From: Methylobacterium brachiatum
GTDB taxonomy: Bacteria; Pseudomonadota; Alphaproteobacteria; Rhizobiales; Beijerinckiaceae
Assembly: GCF_020523825.1 (NCBI RefSeq)
Contig: NZ_JAJALK010000008.1
Location: forward strand, 186,001-250,000
DNA: 64,000 nucleotides
Reading direction: 5' to 3'
Both the position numbers and the translations under genes were made by a program. Positions 1-9,041 of the stretch are shown here, in pieces; positions within the stretch are counted from its first letter, which is position 1, and every line of letters begins with the position of its first letter. Below the pieces are notes generated by a model. It did no database searches, was not told the DNA's origin, and saw nothing but the letters and a program-made list of their open reading frames with translations.

Positions 1-1
1 G

Positions 2-778
2 AAACAGGGCTGGGCCTGCCTGTTCGGCGGCCTGCTGCTCGCGCTGATGATCGGCACGCGCCTGGTCTGGCCGGCCCACGCGCCGCTTGCGCGCTACGAC
101 GCGCTGTTCCTCGCCGCGCTGGCGCTTCAGGCGATCCTGCTCGCGACCAAGATGGAGACCTGGACCGAGGCCAAGGTCATCCTCGTCTTCCACGTCATCG
201 GTACGGTGATGGAGGTGCACAAGACGGCGATCGGCAGCTGGGTCTACCCCGAAATCAGCGCCTTCCGGATCGGCGGTGTGCCGCTCTTCACCGGCTTCAT
301 GTACGCCGCCGTCGGCAGCTACCTGGCCCGTGTCTGGCGCCTGTTCGACTTCCGGTTCACCCGGCACCCGAACCTGACTTTTCTGTCGGCCCTCGCGGTG
401 GCGATCTACGTCAACTTCCTGACCGATCACCTGGGTTACGACCTGCGCTACGGCCTCCTGGCGGTTGCGGTGGTCCTGTTCGCGCCGGCCACGATCCATT
501 TCCAGGTCTGGCGATCCCATCGCAGGATGCCGCTCCTCCTCGGCCTGCTCCTCGTGGCGCTCTTCATCTGGTTCGCCGAGAATGTCGGGACCTTCACCGG
601 CACGTGGCTCTACCCGAACCAGAAGCTTCATTGGTCCCCCGTCCCGCTCGCGAAACTCTCGTCCTGGTTCCTACTGATGATCGTGTCCTACACGCTGATC
701 GCGCGGGTGAACGGAATCAGCCGCCTGAGCGCTCGGCCCCTCGCTTCCCCGGCATCGGCGGGCGTGGCCGTGCCATGA
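2..778 (+). CDS. DUF817 family membrane protein (5' end cut by window edge)
   Basis: The reading frame is open from base 2, so the true start lies upstream and the protein is seen from an internal residue. The translated part is a polytopic integral membrane protein with about seven hydrophobic segments and conserved polar patches such as KMETW, EVHK and AENVGTF, which I recognise as the DUF817 family. DUF817 has no established biochemical function. The stop overlaps the next start (ATGA at 775-778), so it is probably translationally coupled to the DUF2809 gene. The first in-window ATG at 47 would give 243 residues but lies inside a transmembrane segment, so it is unlikely to be the start. 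Confidence 0.85.
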   Translation, partial: KQGWACLFGGLLLALMIGTRLVWPAHAPLARYDALFLAALALQAILLATKMETWTEAKVILVFHVIGTVMEVHKTAIGSWVYPEISAFRIGGVPLFTGFMYAAVGSYLARVWRLFDFRFTRHPNLTFLSALAVAIYVNFLTDHLGYDLRYGLLAVAVVLFAPATIHFQVWRSHRRMPLLLGLLLVALFIWFAENVGTFTGTWLYPNQKLHWSPVPLAKLSSWFLLMIVSYTLIARVNGISRLSARPLASPASAGVAVP

Positions 779-1176
779 GCCGGACACGCTCCCTCGGCGC
801 AGCCGCGGCGTTCATCGGCCTCGGTCTGCTGTTGCGGCTGCCAAAGTGGAATCTGCCCCTGGCGATCCACCATTACGGCGGCGGCATCCTCTGGGGTGCG
901 ATGCTGTTCGCGCTCGTTGCTGCCGTGCGGCCACCCGGCTGGCGCGTGCCGGGCTGTTGGGTCGCCGCGGGCGTCATAGCGGCCGGCATCGAAGGCAGCC
1001 GCCTGTTGCACGGTGCCGAGCTCGACGCGTTCCGCAGGACGCTGGCCGGCCAGCTGCTTCTCGGCAATATCTTCTCGGCCTGGAACCTGGCGGCCTACGC
1101 ATGCGGTATCAGTCTCGCCGCGTTGATGATCGTCTCTCCCCGGACCGATCGCGCGTCCGCCTCATTGTCGGCTTGA
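775..1176 (+). CDS. DUF2809 family small membrane protein
   Basis: This encodes a 133-residue integral membrane protein with about four transmembrane segments. The N-terminal LRLPKWNLP and YGGGILWGAMLF region is typical of DUF2809 (YjgA-like) proteins, whose function is unknown. The ATG at 775 overlaps the stop of the DUF817 gene by 4 bases, and the length fits the family. A longer upstream reading frame in the same phase from 604 overlaps DUF817 and is not supported. The two genes probably form one membrane-protein operon. Confidence 0.82.
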   Translation: MSRTRSLGAAAAFIGLGLLLRLPKWNLPLAIHHYGGGILWGAMLFALVAAVRPPGWRVPGCWVAAGVIAAGIEGSRLLHGAELDAFRRTLAGQLLLGNIFSAWNLAAYACGISLAALMIVSPRTDRASASLSA

Positions 1177-1252
1177 CAGATAATGGCCGCGGGCAGACCC
1201 ATCGCACGAAGCGGGCCCGCTCGGGTCCTCGCGCGTGGAGAACCGGTTTCCG

Positions 1253-2221
1253 ATGCTGGTGCGTAACCTGACGCTGCGTCTCGGGCGGGTTCTGTCCCTG
1301 GCCGTCCTGATGGCCGGGCTCGGATCCGCGGCGTCTGCCGCCGATCCGGTCTATCCACCGGGCTCCCGCTTCGGTTTCGAGCCGCCGGCCGATATGGCGC
1401 TGTCGCGGCGCTTCTCGGGCTTCGAGCGCAAGGAGGGCGGCGCCACCCTGTCGGTGGTCGAGCTGCCGCCGAACGCCTTCGCGGAACTGGTCAGCGGATT
1501 CACCGACGCCAACCTCCTGAGCCAGGGTTTCGCGGTGGAGAAGCGCGAGGAGGTGAAGGTCGGCGACAACGAGGGCATGCTCTACACTGGCGAGCAGCCC
1601 GCCGATCCCAACGCCACCGCACCGGCGATCCGCAAATGGATCCTGGTGGTCGGCACGCCGACCGTGACCGGCCTGATCATCGCCCAGGCTCTGCCGGATG
1701 CCGAGACCGAGGAGACGATGCGCAAGCTGGTGACTGGCGTCACCCTGCGCCCGCCGCTCACCCTCGACCAGCAGGTCGAGGCCCTGCCGTTCCGCATCGG
1801 CAACATGGCGGGCTTCCGACCGATCCGGGTGCTGGCCGGCAATTCGGTCCTGCTCACGGCGGGCCCGAAGGACCAGATGCAGAATCTGGAACAGCCGATC
1901 CTGGTGCTGGCCCAGGCGGTCCAGCAGCCGCCCGCCGCCGAGCAGCGCGACGGCTTCGCCCGGGCGGCCCTGGCCTCGAACCAGACGATGAAGGATTTCG
2001 TGATCGAGCGCGCACAGAGCTACCGCTCCAACGGCGTCGACTGGCACGAGATCGTCGCCCGGGCCGTCGACATGCCGACCAACGTTCCCGTGGTCGTCTC
2101 ACAGACCATCCGATTCAATCCGGACGGGTACCTGCGCGCCCTGGGCGTCGTGCGCGAGGATCAGCGCACCGGCGTGCTGGCCAAGTTCCGTGAAGTCGTC
2201 GACAGCGTGCAGGTCAAATAA
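1253..2221 (+). CDS. Exported protein of unknown function (322 aa)
   Basis: The product starts with a clear signal peptide: basic residues, a hydrophobic stretch LSLAVLMAGLGS and an ASAAD cleavage region near residue 30. The mature part is soluble and alternates beta-strand-like segments, with no cysteine pairs or recognisable catalytic motif. Parts resemble small periplasmic stress or adhesion-type domains, but I cannot assign a family. I chose ATG 1253 because GGAG lies 12 bases upstream; a GTG at 1235 would add six residues. It is followed by about 260 bases holding a decayed repeat and a minus-strand terminator. Confidence 0.75.
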   Translation: MLVRNLTLRLGRVLSLAVLMAGLGSAASAADPVYPPGSRFGFEPPADMALSRRFSGFERKEGGATLSVVELPPNAFAELVSGFTDANLLSQGFAVEKREEVKVGDNEGMLYTGEQPADPNATAPAIRKWILVVGTPTVTGLIIAQALPDAETEETMRKLVTGVTLRPPLTLDQQVEALPFRIGNMAGFRPIRVLAGNSVLLTAGPKDQMQNLEQPILVLAQAVQQPPAAEQRDGFARAALASNQTMKDFVIERAQSYRSNGVDWHEIVARAVDMPTNVPVVVSQTIRFNPDGYLRALGVVREDQRTGVLAKFREVVDSVQVK

Positions 2222-2370
2222 GCGACGCAGTGCCGAGGCCGCGATCGCCTGCGACGCGGATCGATTACGAAGGGCTCAAGTCGGCGGTCGCCCGACCCTC
2301 CTGCCGCACCCTAAGGAGCCCGCGTCTGCGCGCCTCGGAGGAGCGCGCCGGGGCCCACATGGGCCGCTGA

Positions 2371-2402
2371 AGAACTCCTTTGACGCTCGCACCTCAGGAT
2401 GC
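2371..2402. repeat. Decayed copy of the CTCATCCTGAGG palindromic repeat
   Basis: The segment keeps an ACTCCTTTGACGCTCGCACC core followed by TCAGGATG, which matches the right arm of the intact elements at 12619, 40626 and 54267. The left arm is eroded. It sits in the intergenic region between two converging genes. Confidence 0.45.
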
Positions 2403-2432
2403 GGCGGTGCGTGACTGAGCCCCAAAAACGCG

Positions 2433-2456
2433 AAAAACGCGGACCCGAGGGCCCGC
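2433..2456 (-). terminator. Rho-independent terminator for the 2486-2908 gene
   Basis: Read on the minus strand, an eight-pair GC-rich stem with one mismatch (2439-2446 against 2449-2456) is followed by TTTTT at 2437-2433 and a second T-run further on. It lies 30 bases past the minus-strand stop codon at 2486. Confidence 0.6.
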
Positions 2457-2485
2457 GCTTCTCACCGTCAGGGATAGGGCTCGGC

Positions 2486-2908
2486 TTAGTACGGGCGGCC
2501 GTACAGCGGCGAGGTCGGGTCCAGCCGGTCGACGAACGACAGGTCGACGTTGCGGACGGCCGTGGAGCGCGCGCCGATGAACGGGCCGTTGGTGATCGGG
2601 TCGGGCAGGATCCCGCGGCCGAAGCGGTCGTTCGGGCCGAAGGCCGGGTTCAGCTGGTTCGACGCGGCGATCAGGTAGGGGTTCAGGGCCGGGTTGCCCG
2701 AACCGCCGGCGCCCGGAACGTTCGAAGTCAGGGGCACGTTGCCGGCGTCGAGCCAGCTGCGCGGACGGACGCGGATCGGGAGCGGACGGCTGACGCTGTA
2801 GACGCGACCCGGGCCGAAACCCTCCTGGGCCTGGGCGGGCGCAGACGCCAGGGCGCCGAAGCCGGTGGCGGCGATGACGCCGAGAAGAGCGATCTTAAGC
2901 GAGCGCAT
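2486..2908 (-). CDS. Small exported protein of unknown function (140 aa)
   Basis: It has a signal peptide of about 28 residues ending ASAPAQAQ, then a Pro/Gly/Asn-rich mature region without transmembrane segments. No catalytic motif is recognisable. ATG 2908 is preferred because AAGG lies seven bases upstream; a TTG at 2914 would add two residues. It lies 43 bases downstream of another minus-strand gene and has its own terminator. The composition suggests a periplasmic or surface protein, which is inference only. Confidence 0.7.
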   Translation of the reverse strand: MRSLKIALLGVIAATGFGALASAPAQAQEGFGPGRVYSVSRPLPIRVRPRSWLDAGNVPLTSNVPGAGGSGNPALNPYLIAASNQLNPAFGPNDRFGRGILPDPITNGPFIGARSTAVRNVDLSFVDRLDPTSPLYGRPY

Positions 2909-2951
2909 GGCCAACCTTGTCTGTGAGTGCCATCAGTATGGCGACCGAAGC

Positions 2952-3854
2952 TTAACACTTCGCCGCCTTTGATAGAACGACGCTTGAGTGGGGCTGTGGT
3001 TCCGCGAAAATGGCCGAGCTTCGGCGATTTGCCGTATTCTGGCCCCATTTTTTCGTGTGCGATCGCCGACGACCGATCGATCCGGTCGGTTCGGAGGCAT
3101 CCGCGACCGTCGTTACTGGACATCCCTGATCCGTCCGGGGGGCCATGAAGGCCGCGGTCGCGTCGGGATCCGCCGGGTCGTCGAGGCTCAGCGCATCGAC
3201 CATGCAGCCCAGGGTTCGCGCCTCGGGGGGATGCCCCAGCGGTGCGCAGAGCCAGCCGTCCAGCCGGAAGGCGGTCTCGCGGCTGACGAAGCCCAAGCAG
3301 GTCCGCCGTGTCGGGCCGCCGAGGGTGACCTCCAGTGTCTCCACGGCGCCGAACTTGGTGGCGACCGTGCCGCCCGGCCCGGTGCGGATCACGGCCAGCG
3401 CCGGCCCATCGGTCGCGGCCCGCCGGGCCAGCAGGATGAACAGGCCGGGTGCCCGCCCGGCCGCGTCGCCGCGGGTCAGCGTCACCCGAAGGGCCGGGGC
3501 TTCGAGCGCCTCGAAGGCACCCCGCGCCAGCGCATCCTCGCGTAGACCGGTCACCGGATCGATCCGGCCGGCCGCGACCCGGACCGGGTCGAGGCCGGGC
3601 TCCGAGAGCTCGAACCGCACCGGGGCGGCCGGGGCGGGCGCTTTCGGCGCGGGCGTCGCCGGTACGAACGCCGCCGTGACGGGCATTGCCACCTGCGGCG
3701 CCATCGGCGCGTGCCGGGCATAGAGACAGAGACCGGCGATCATCGCCGAGGCGACGACGAGGCGCAGGCCGAGGCCGACCAGCGAGAGGGCGCGCCGACC
3801 CTTGGGCGCGCCGGAAGCGCCCACCTCATCTGTGCTCGGTCGGTCGGTCTGCAT
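2952..3854 (-). CDS. Membrane-anchored protein of unknown function (300 aa)
   Basis: The product has a short basic N-terminus, one transmembrane segment around residues 25-45 (LVVASAMIAGLCLY) and an Ala/Pro-rich linker. A globular region with several cysteines follows (TCLGF, WLCAP, LGCMVD, QGCP), and the tail is basic and Ser-rich. This looks like a single-pass protein with a periplasmic domain. I recognise no family. ATG 3854 is chosen because it gives a normal N-in anchor; in-frame alternatives are ATG 3899 and TTG 3929. Confidence 0.6.
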   Translation of the reverse strand: MQTDRPSTDEVGASGAPKGRRALSLVGLGLRLVVASAMIAGLCLYARHAPMAPQVAMPVTAAFVPATPAPKAPAPAAPVRFELSEPGLDPVRVAAGRIDPVTGLREDALARGAFEALEAPALRVTLTRGDAAGRAPGLFILLARRAATDGPALAVIRTGPGGTVATKFGAVETLEVTLGGPTRRTCLGFVSRETAFRLDGWLCAPLGHPPEARTLGCMVDALSLDDPADPDATAAFMAPRTDQGCPVTTVADASEPTGSIGRRRSHTKKWGQNTANRRSSAIFAEPQPHSSVVLSKAAKC

Positions 3855-4170
3855 GATGCCCCGTGCGGACGGCCGCTCGTCCTGGCCGCCCGCGATCATC
3901 ACCGCGCTAAGTTGATCACCACCCTCCAACCGGCCGTCATGCCCGGCATTCCCGCCACAGGGTGAATCGAGTCTTGCGGCCTCAATCCCGGCCTTGACAG
4001 CCCCACGCCTTGGGCGCCTTGCTCGGACAGGCCGTCGCCCCCACTTCGTGAGGGTTCGCGGCCGCGCCCGTTCGCCGGGCGCCCCTTCGGCGCGAACGAT
4101 CCTTCGGCCGAGTTTGCTGGCAAGAGCGCGGCACCCGGATCGGTCGGGGTTTTCCGCGCGGAGACGAGAG

Positions 4171-5211
4171 ATGGGTTACAAGGTCGCCATCGTAGGCGCC
4201 ACGGGCAACGTGGGCCGTGAGATGCTGGATATCCTGGCCGAGCGGGCCTTCCCCGCCGACGAGGTCGTGGCGCTGGCCTCGCGCCGCAGCCAGGGTCAGG
4301 AAGTCTCCTTCGGCGACAAAACGCTCAAGGTCAAAGCCCTCGACACCTACGATTTCTCCGACACCGACATCTGCCTGATGTCGGCGGGCGGCGAGACCTC
4401 CAAGGAATGGTCGCCCCGGATCGGCCAGCAGGGCTGCGTGGTGATCGATAACTCGTCGGCGTTCCGCTACGACGCGGACGTGCCGCTGATCGTCCCCGAG
4501 GTGAATGCCGACGCGGTGGTGGGCTTCACCAAGCGCAACATCATCGCCAACCCGAACTGCTCGACCGCTCAGCTGGTCGTCGCCCTCAAGCCGCTGCACG
4601 AGGCGGCCACGATCAAGCGCGTCGTGGTCTCGACCTACCAGTCGGTCTCCGGCGCCGGCAAGGAGGCGATGGACGAGCTGTTCAACCAGACCCGCGCCGT
4701 CTTCACCGCCGGCGACATCAAGGAAGGCGGCAAGTTCACCAAGCGCATCGCCTTCAACGTCATCCCCCACATCGACGTGTTCATGGAGGATGGCTACACG
4801 AAGGAAGAGTGGAAGATGGTCGCCGAGACCAAGAAGATGCTCGACCCGAAGATCAAGCTGACCGCCACCGCGGTCCGCGTGCCGGTCTTCATCGGGCATG
4901 CGGAGGCGGTGAACGTCGAGTTCGAGCGTCCGCTCTCGGCCGAGAAGGCCACCGAGATCCTGCGCTCGGCGCCGGGCGTCCTGGTGATCGATAAGCGCGA
5001 GAACGGCGGCTACATGACCCCGCACGAGGCGGCGGGCGAGGATGCCACCTACATCTCGCGCATCCGCGAGGACGCGACCATCGAGAACGGCCTGAACTTC
5101 TGGTGCGTGTCGGACAACCTGCGCAAGGGCGCCGCGCTCAACACGGTGCAGATCGCCGAGGTGCTGGTGAACCGCAAGCTGCTGAACCGGGCCAAGCCCA
5201 AGGCCGCGTAA
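4171..5211 (+). CDS. asd: Aspartate-semialdehyde dehydrogenase
   Basis: The enzyme reduces 4-phospho-L-aspartate to aspartate semialdehyde with NADPH, the second step toward lysine, threonine and methionine and toward diaminopimelate for the cell wall. The 346 residues include the N-terminal dinucleotide loop GATGNVG (9-15) and the catalytic cysteine Cys130 in NPNCSTAQ. The length is usual for bacterial Asd. ATG 4171 is preceded by GAGACGAGAG; the longer frame from 3994 adds an unrelated basic extension. Its pathway partner lysC lies 18 kb away, so the two are not co-transcribed. It converges on livF across a strong terminator. Confidence 0.96.
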   Translation: MGYKVAIVGATGNVGREMLDILAERAFPADEVVALASRRSQGQEVSFGDKTLKVKALDTYDFSDTDICLMSAGGETSKEWSPRIGQQGCVVIDNSSAFRYDADVPLIVPEVNADAVVGFTKRNIIANPNCSTAQLVVALKPLHEAATIKRVVVSTYQSVSGAGKEAMDELFNQTRAVFTAGDIKEGGKFTKRIAFNVIPHIDVFMEDGYTKEEWKMVAETKKMLDPKIKLTATAVRVPVFIGHAEAVNVEFERPLSAEKATEILRSAPGVLVIDKRENGGYMTPHEAAGEDATYISRIREDATIENGLNFWCVSDNLRKGAALNTVQIAEVLVNRKLLNRAKPKAA

Positions 5212-5234
5212 AGCAGCAAGAGTCTGAAGTTGGG

Positions 5235-5272
5235 CGGCCGCGATCGGAGACGATCGCGGCCGTTGCCGTTTT
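5235..5272 (+). terminator. Terminator between asd and livF
   Basis: A perfect 12-bp stem (CGGCCGCGATCG at 5235-5246 against 5251-5262) with a GAGA loop is followed by TTGCCGTTTT. It lies between two converging genes and would stop asd transcription. Confidence 0.75.
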
Positions 5273-5288
5273 CAGGGCTGCGATCGGC

Positions 5289-6011
5289 TCAGTGGCCGCC
5301 GCCGAGATAGGCCGCCCGCACCGCCGGGTCGCTCTTGAGCTGGGCCGCCGGGCCCTGGAAGCGGATCCGGCCGTTCTCCAGCACGTAGGCGTGGTCGGCG
5401 ACGCCGAGCGCCGCCATGGCGAATTGCTCGACCAGCAGCATCGTCACGCGCTCCTCCTTGAGCTGGCGGATGATGCGGAAGACCTCCTCCACCAGCTTGG
5501 GCGCCAGCCCCATGGAGGGCTCGTCCAGCAGCAGGATCTCGGGTCGCAGCATCAGGGCGCGGCCCATGGCGAGCATCTGCTGCTCGCCGCCCGAGAGCGT
5601 CCCGGCCAGCTGGGTGCGCCGCTCCTTGAGGCGCGGGAACAGGCTGAAGGCGCGCTCGCGGTCGGCGGCGACATTGCCCTTCGGCCGGGACCCGGTCAGC
5701 CGCGGGAAGGCGCCGAGCGTCAGGTTGTCCTCCACCGACAGGGTCGGGAACACCCGGCGGCCCTCCGGCGAATGCGCCAGCCCCTCGCGGGCGACGTCGT
5801 GGCTGTCGAGCCCGCCGATGTCGCGGCCGTTCAGGCGGATCGTGCCGGCGCGCGGGCGGATCATCCCTGAGAGCGCACGCATGGTCGTGGTCTTGCCGGC
5901 GCCGTTGGAGCCGATCAGCGTGACCACCTGGCCCTTCGGCACCTGGAACGTGAGGCCGTGCAGGACCTCGATCTGGCCGTAGCCGGCGTGGAGATCGGAG
6001 ACCTCAAGCAT
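5289..6011 (-). CDS. livF: Branched-chain amino acid ABC transporter ATP-binding protein LivF
   Basis: This is a 240-residue ABC ATPase of the LivF type. It shows Walker A GSNGAGKTT (34-42), signature LSGGEQQ (139-145) and Walker B ILLLDEP (159-165), and the length is typical for LivF. It powers uptake of a branched-chain amino acid or related compound with the fused LivMG subunit. Its start overlaps the end of livMG by 8 bases, so translation is coupled. It is the last gene of the minus-strand livKHMGF operon. Substrate cannot be read from the sequence; amide or aromatic substrates are possible in this family. Confidence 0.93.
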   Translation of the reverse strand: MLEVSDLHAGYGQIEVLHGLTFQVPKGQVVTLIGSNGAGKTTTMRALSGMIRPRAGTIRLNGRDIGGLDSHDVAREGLAHSPEGRRVFPTLSVEDNLTLGAFPRLTGSRPKGNVAADRERAFSLFPRLKERRTQLAGTLSGGEQQMLAMGRALMLRPEILLLDEPSMGLAPKLVEEVFRIIRQLKEERVTMLLVEQFAMAALGVADHAYVLENGRIRFQGPAAQLKSDPAVRAAYLGGGH

Positions 6012-8058
6012 GGGCGTGCTCCGGGCTGCTGCCGCCCATGTCGTCGGGGGCGCCGAGATAGGCCTCGATCACCTTGGGATCCTGCTGCACCGCGCGGGCG
6101 CCGCCCTCGGCGATCTTGTGGCCGAAATCCAGGACGCTGACCCGGTCGCACAGGCCCATGACCACGTCCATGTGGTGCTCGATCAGGATCACCGTGATGC
6201 CGGCGTCGCGGATCTTGCGGATGATCGCCACGAGGTCGGCGATGTCGGGCGCGGTGAGGCCGGCGGCCGGCTCGTCGAGCAACAGGAGCACGGGGTCGAG
6301 GGCGAGGGCGCGGCCGATCTCGAGCAGGCGCTGCTTGCCGTAGGGCAAGTTGCGCGCCTCCTCCTGGGCGAGGGCGCCGAGCCCCATGAAGTCGAGGATC
6401 GACATGGCCCGGGCGCGGGCCTCGCGCTCCTCGCGCCGGCGGCGGGGCGTACCGAGGATCGCGTCGAAGATCGTGCCCCGGAAGGTGTGGTGCAGGCCGA
6501 CCAGCACGTTCTCGAGCGCGGTCATCTCGTGGAACAGCTGCACGTTCTGGAAGGTGCGGGCCACCCCCGACAGGGCGATCTCGGAGGGCGTGCGCCCGTC
6601 GAGGCGCCGGCCGCCGGCCACCGCCAGCGTCACCGAGCCGGCCGTGGGCTTATAGATGCCGGTGAGCACATTCATCATCGTGCTCTTGCCCGAGCCGTTC
6701 GGCCCGATGAGGCCGTGGATCGTCCCCGGCTTCACGGTGAGGTCGATCCCGGCGAGCGCCTTCAGGCCGCCGAACTGCATCAGCACCTGCTCGAACTTCA
6801 GCAGCGCGTCCCCGCCTGCATCGCCGCGCTGGGCGATCAGCGCCGCGCCGCCGGCGGCGAGGTCGCGGCCCTCCGCCGTGTGGGCCGGCCGCAGCGCCGG
6901 GATCTTCTGGCGCAGGAAGCCGACGATGCCGTCCGGCAGGTAGTAGACCACGAACAGGATCATCAGGCCGAAGACCGTCAGGCGGAAATCGGTGACCGAT
7001 TGCAGCGCCAGGGTCGCCGGCAGGAACAGCACGCACAGCACCACCGGCACCAGGATCGCGTAGCGGTTCGGCTGCTTGCGGATGAAGGCGAGGGCGCCGA
7101 CGATCACGGCCGCGGCCGCGATGAGGCCTGCCATGATCCGAACGAGCTCGATATCGGCCAGGATGTTGGGCATCATCACGATGATCGCGGAGCCGATCAG
7201 CGGCCCGGAGCGCGACTTGCGCCCGCCCATGGTGACGGCGAGCAGGAATAGCACGGTGAGCTCGAAGCCGTATGAGTTCGGCGCGACGTAGCGCTCGGAC
7301 CAGGCGAACAGCGCCCCCGCGAGGCCGGCGAGCGCCGCCGAGACCACGAAGGCGTAGACCTTGTAGCGATAGACGCTGACGCCCATGCAGTCGCAGGCGA
7401 TCGGCGAGTCGCGCAGCGCCTCGAAGGCCCGACCGAAGGGCGAGCGCACAACCCGGTTCACCACCAGGATGGTGAGCAGCAAAGCCGCGCAGACGAGATA
7501 GTAGAATTCCAGCTTGCGCCCGGCCGCGCCCCAGGGCGCCTGCATGCCGATCAGCGAGAAGTCGAGCACCCGGGCCGGCGGCAGGGTGATGCCAAGCGGC
7601 CCGTTGGTGATCGGGGTCAGCTCGTTGATGAAGATCTGGATGATCGTGCCGAAGGCCAGGGTCACCATCGCCAGGTAGGGCCCGGTCACCCGCAGGGCCG
7701 GGACCGCCAGCAGGACGCCGAAGGCCGCCGTGACGCCGATGCCGGCGAGCAGCCCCAGCCAGATGCCGATCTTGAAGTGCAGGAACAGCGTCGCGGCCGC
7801 GTAGGCCCCGATGCCGAACAGGCCGGCATGGCCGAGGGAGACCTGGCCGGTATAGCCGACCACGATGTCGAGCCCGAGGATCAGGATCGCGTAGATCGCG
7901 ATCACGGTCAGCAGGTGGATGTAATAGGTGCTCGTCACCACCAGGGGGAACGCCACCAGGGCGACGACCAGCAGCACGGCGCCGATCAGCCCGAGGCCGC
8001 GGGCATTCGTGGCGGGCGGGTGCGCGGCGGCGGCGGGCGCGAGGGCGGAATGCGCCAT
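6004..8058 (-). CDS. LivM permease-LivG ATPase fusion of a branched-chain amino acid ABC transporter
   Basis: One 684-residue frame joins a LivM-type permease (about residues 1-390, roughly ten membrane segments, with GYTGQVSLGHAGLFGIGAY at 68-86) to a LivG-type ATPase (417-684). The ATPase carries Walker A GPNGSGKST at 452-460. An Ala/Gly-rich linker of about 25 residues connects them. In most bacteria livM and livG are separate genes; fused forms are known in alphaproteobacteria. Fusion fixes one ATPase to one permease, with LivF and LivH supplying the other halves. The start lies five bases after the livH stop. Confidence 0.93.
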   Translation of the reverse strand: MAHSALAPAAAAHPPATNARGLGLIGAVLLVVALVAFPLVVTSTYYIHLLTVIAIYAILILGLDIVVGYTGQVSLGHAGLFGIGAYAAATLFLHFKIGIWLGLLAGIGVTAAFGVLLAVPALRVTGPYLAMVTLAFGTIIQIFINELTPITNGPLGITLPPARVLDFSLIGMQAPWGAAGRKLEFYYLVCAALLLTILVVNRVVRSPFGRAFEALRDSPIACDCMGVSVYRYKVYAFVVSAALAGLAGALFAWSERYVAPNSYGFELTVLFLLAVTMGGRKSRSGPLIGSAIIVMMPNILADIELVRIMAGLIAAAAVIVGALAFIRKQPNRYAILVPVVLCVLFLPATLALQSVTDFRLTVFGLMILFVVYYLPDGIVGFLRQKIPALRPAHTAEGRDLAAGGAALIAQRGDAGGDALLKFEQVLMQFGGLKALAGIDLTVKPGTIHGLIGPNGSGKSTMMNVLTGIYKPTAGSVTLAVAGGRRLDGRTPSEIALSGVARTFQNVQLFHEMTALENVLVGLHHTFRGTIFDAILGTPRRRREEREARARAMSILDFMGLGALAQEEARNLPYGKQRLLEIGRALALDPVLLLLDEPAAGLTAPDIADLVAIIRKIRDAGITVILIEHHMDVVMGLCDRVSVLDFGHKIAEGGARAVQQDPKVIEAYLGAPDDMGGSSPEHAHA

Positions 8059-8063
8059 GACGG

Positions 8064-8936
8064 TCAGACCTTCTTGATCACGGCCTTGCCGAACAGGCCG
8101 ACCGGGCGGATCGAGAGCACAACGAGGAGGAGGATCAGGCCCGGCACGTCCTTGTAGCCGGTCGAGATGTAGAAGCCGGTCAGCGTCTCTGCGACGCCAA
8201 GGATGAGGCCGCCGACGATCACGCCGAGGCCGGATTCGAGCCCGCCGATGATCGCCACCGCGAAGGCCTTAAGCGCGAGCACCGCCCCCATCGTGGCGCC
8301 GGTCAGCGTCACCGGGGCGACGAGCACCCCCGCGAAGGCCGCCGTCATGGCGCTGATCGAGTAGGACAGGGTGATGATCCGCTTGGTGTTGATGCCCATC
8401 AGGCCGGCGGCGTCGATGTCGTTCGAGGTGGCGACGACCGCCTTCCCCCAGATCGACTTGCGGTTGAAGATCTCGACGCAGAGCATCATCAGCAGCGCGC
8501 CGGCGACGATCAGCATCTCCATCGGCAGCACGCGGATGCCGCCCATCTCCACGGCCGCGTCGGGCAGCGGGGAGGGGAATTTCAAATCGTCCCGGCCCCA
8601 GATGTTCTCCGCGAGGTTCCGGAAGATGATGCCGAGCGCGATGGTGGCCATGATCCACCCGTACTCGGACTTGATCTTGATCGCCGGGCGGACCGCGAGG
8701 CGCTCGACCACCGCCCCGAGGGCGAAGCCGAAGACCAGCACCAGCGGGATCATCAGCCAGTAGCCGGTGAACGGCGCCAGCGTCAGGCCGAATAGGGCGC
8801 CGAGCGCCAGGGCCTCGCCCTGGCCGAAATTCAGGGTCTTCGAGGTGGCGAAGGTGAGCTGGTAGCCGAACGCGATGGCGGCGTAGATCATGCCGACCGC
8901 GACGCCCGAGGCGACGAGCTGAAGGAAGATGGTCAT
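8064..8936 (-). CDS. livH: Branched-chain amino acid ABC transporter permease LivH
   Basis: This 290-residue integral membrane protein has about eight hydrophobic segments and the family pattern NFGQGEALALGALF in the second segment. A later EAAGLMGINTKR-like cytoplasmic loop (here DAAGLMGINTKR) contacts the ATPases. It pairs with the LivM half of the fused subunit. ATG 8936 is preceded by a 105-base spacer that holds two hairpins separating it from livK. Confidence 0.94.
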   Translation of the reverse strand: MTIFLQLVASGVAVGMIYAAIAFGYQLTFATSKTLNFGQGEALALGALFGLTLAPFTGYWLMIPLVLVFGFALGAVVERLAVRPAIKIKSEYGWIMATIALGIIFRNLAENIWGRDDLKFPSPLPDAAVEMGGIRVLPMEMLIVAGALLMMLCVEIFNRKSIWGKAVVATSNDIDAAGLMGINTKRIITLSYSISAMTAAFAGVLVAPVTLTGATMGAVLALKAFAVAIIGGLESGLGVIVGGLILGVAETLTGFYISTGYKDVPGLILLLVVLSIRPVGLFGKAVIKKV

Positions 8937-8970
8937 GGTGTCGAAGCCGTCCCAGGCGTCACGGGGTAGG

Positions 8971-9030
8971 CGGGCAGCCGGCCGTTCTGGCTCAGCTGCC
9001 CGTCGTTCGGACCCGTGCCGGGGGGCACGG
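8971..9030 (-). promoter_or_regulatory. Two intercistronic hairpins between livK and livH
   Basis: One hairpin pairs CGGGCAGC (8971-8978) with GCTGCCCG (8995-9002). The second pairs CCGTGCC (9013-9019) with GGCACGG (9024-9030). Neither is followed by a T-run. In ABC operons such hairpins commonly protect the binding-protein mRNA or partly attenuate the downstream permease genes, giving excess binding protein. That role is inferred here. Confidence 0.6.
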
Positions 9031-9041
9031 ATCCGCGCGCG

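Noticed and set aside
1109..2047. 312-codon minus-strand open frame opposite the exported protein gene
   Set aside because: The composition is shadow-like and no family motif is present, while the plus-strand frame has a clear signal peptide.
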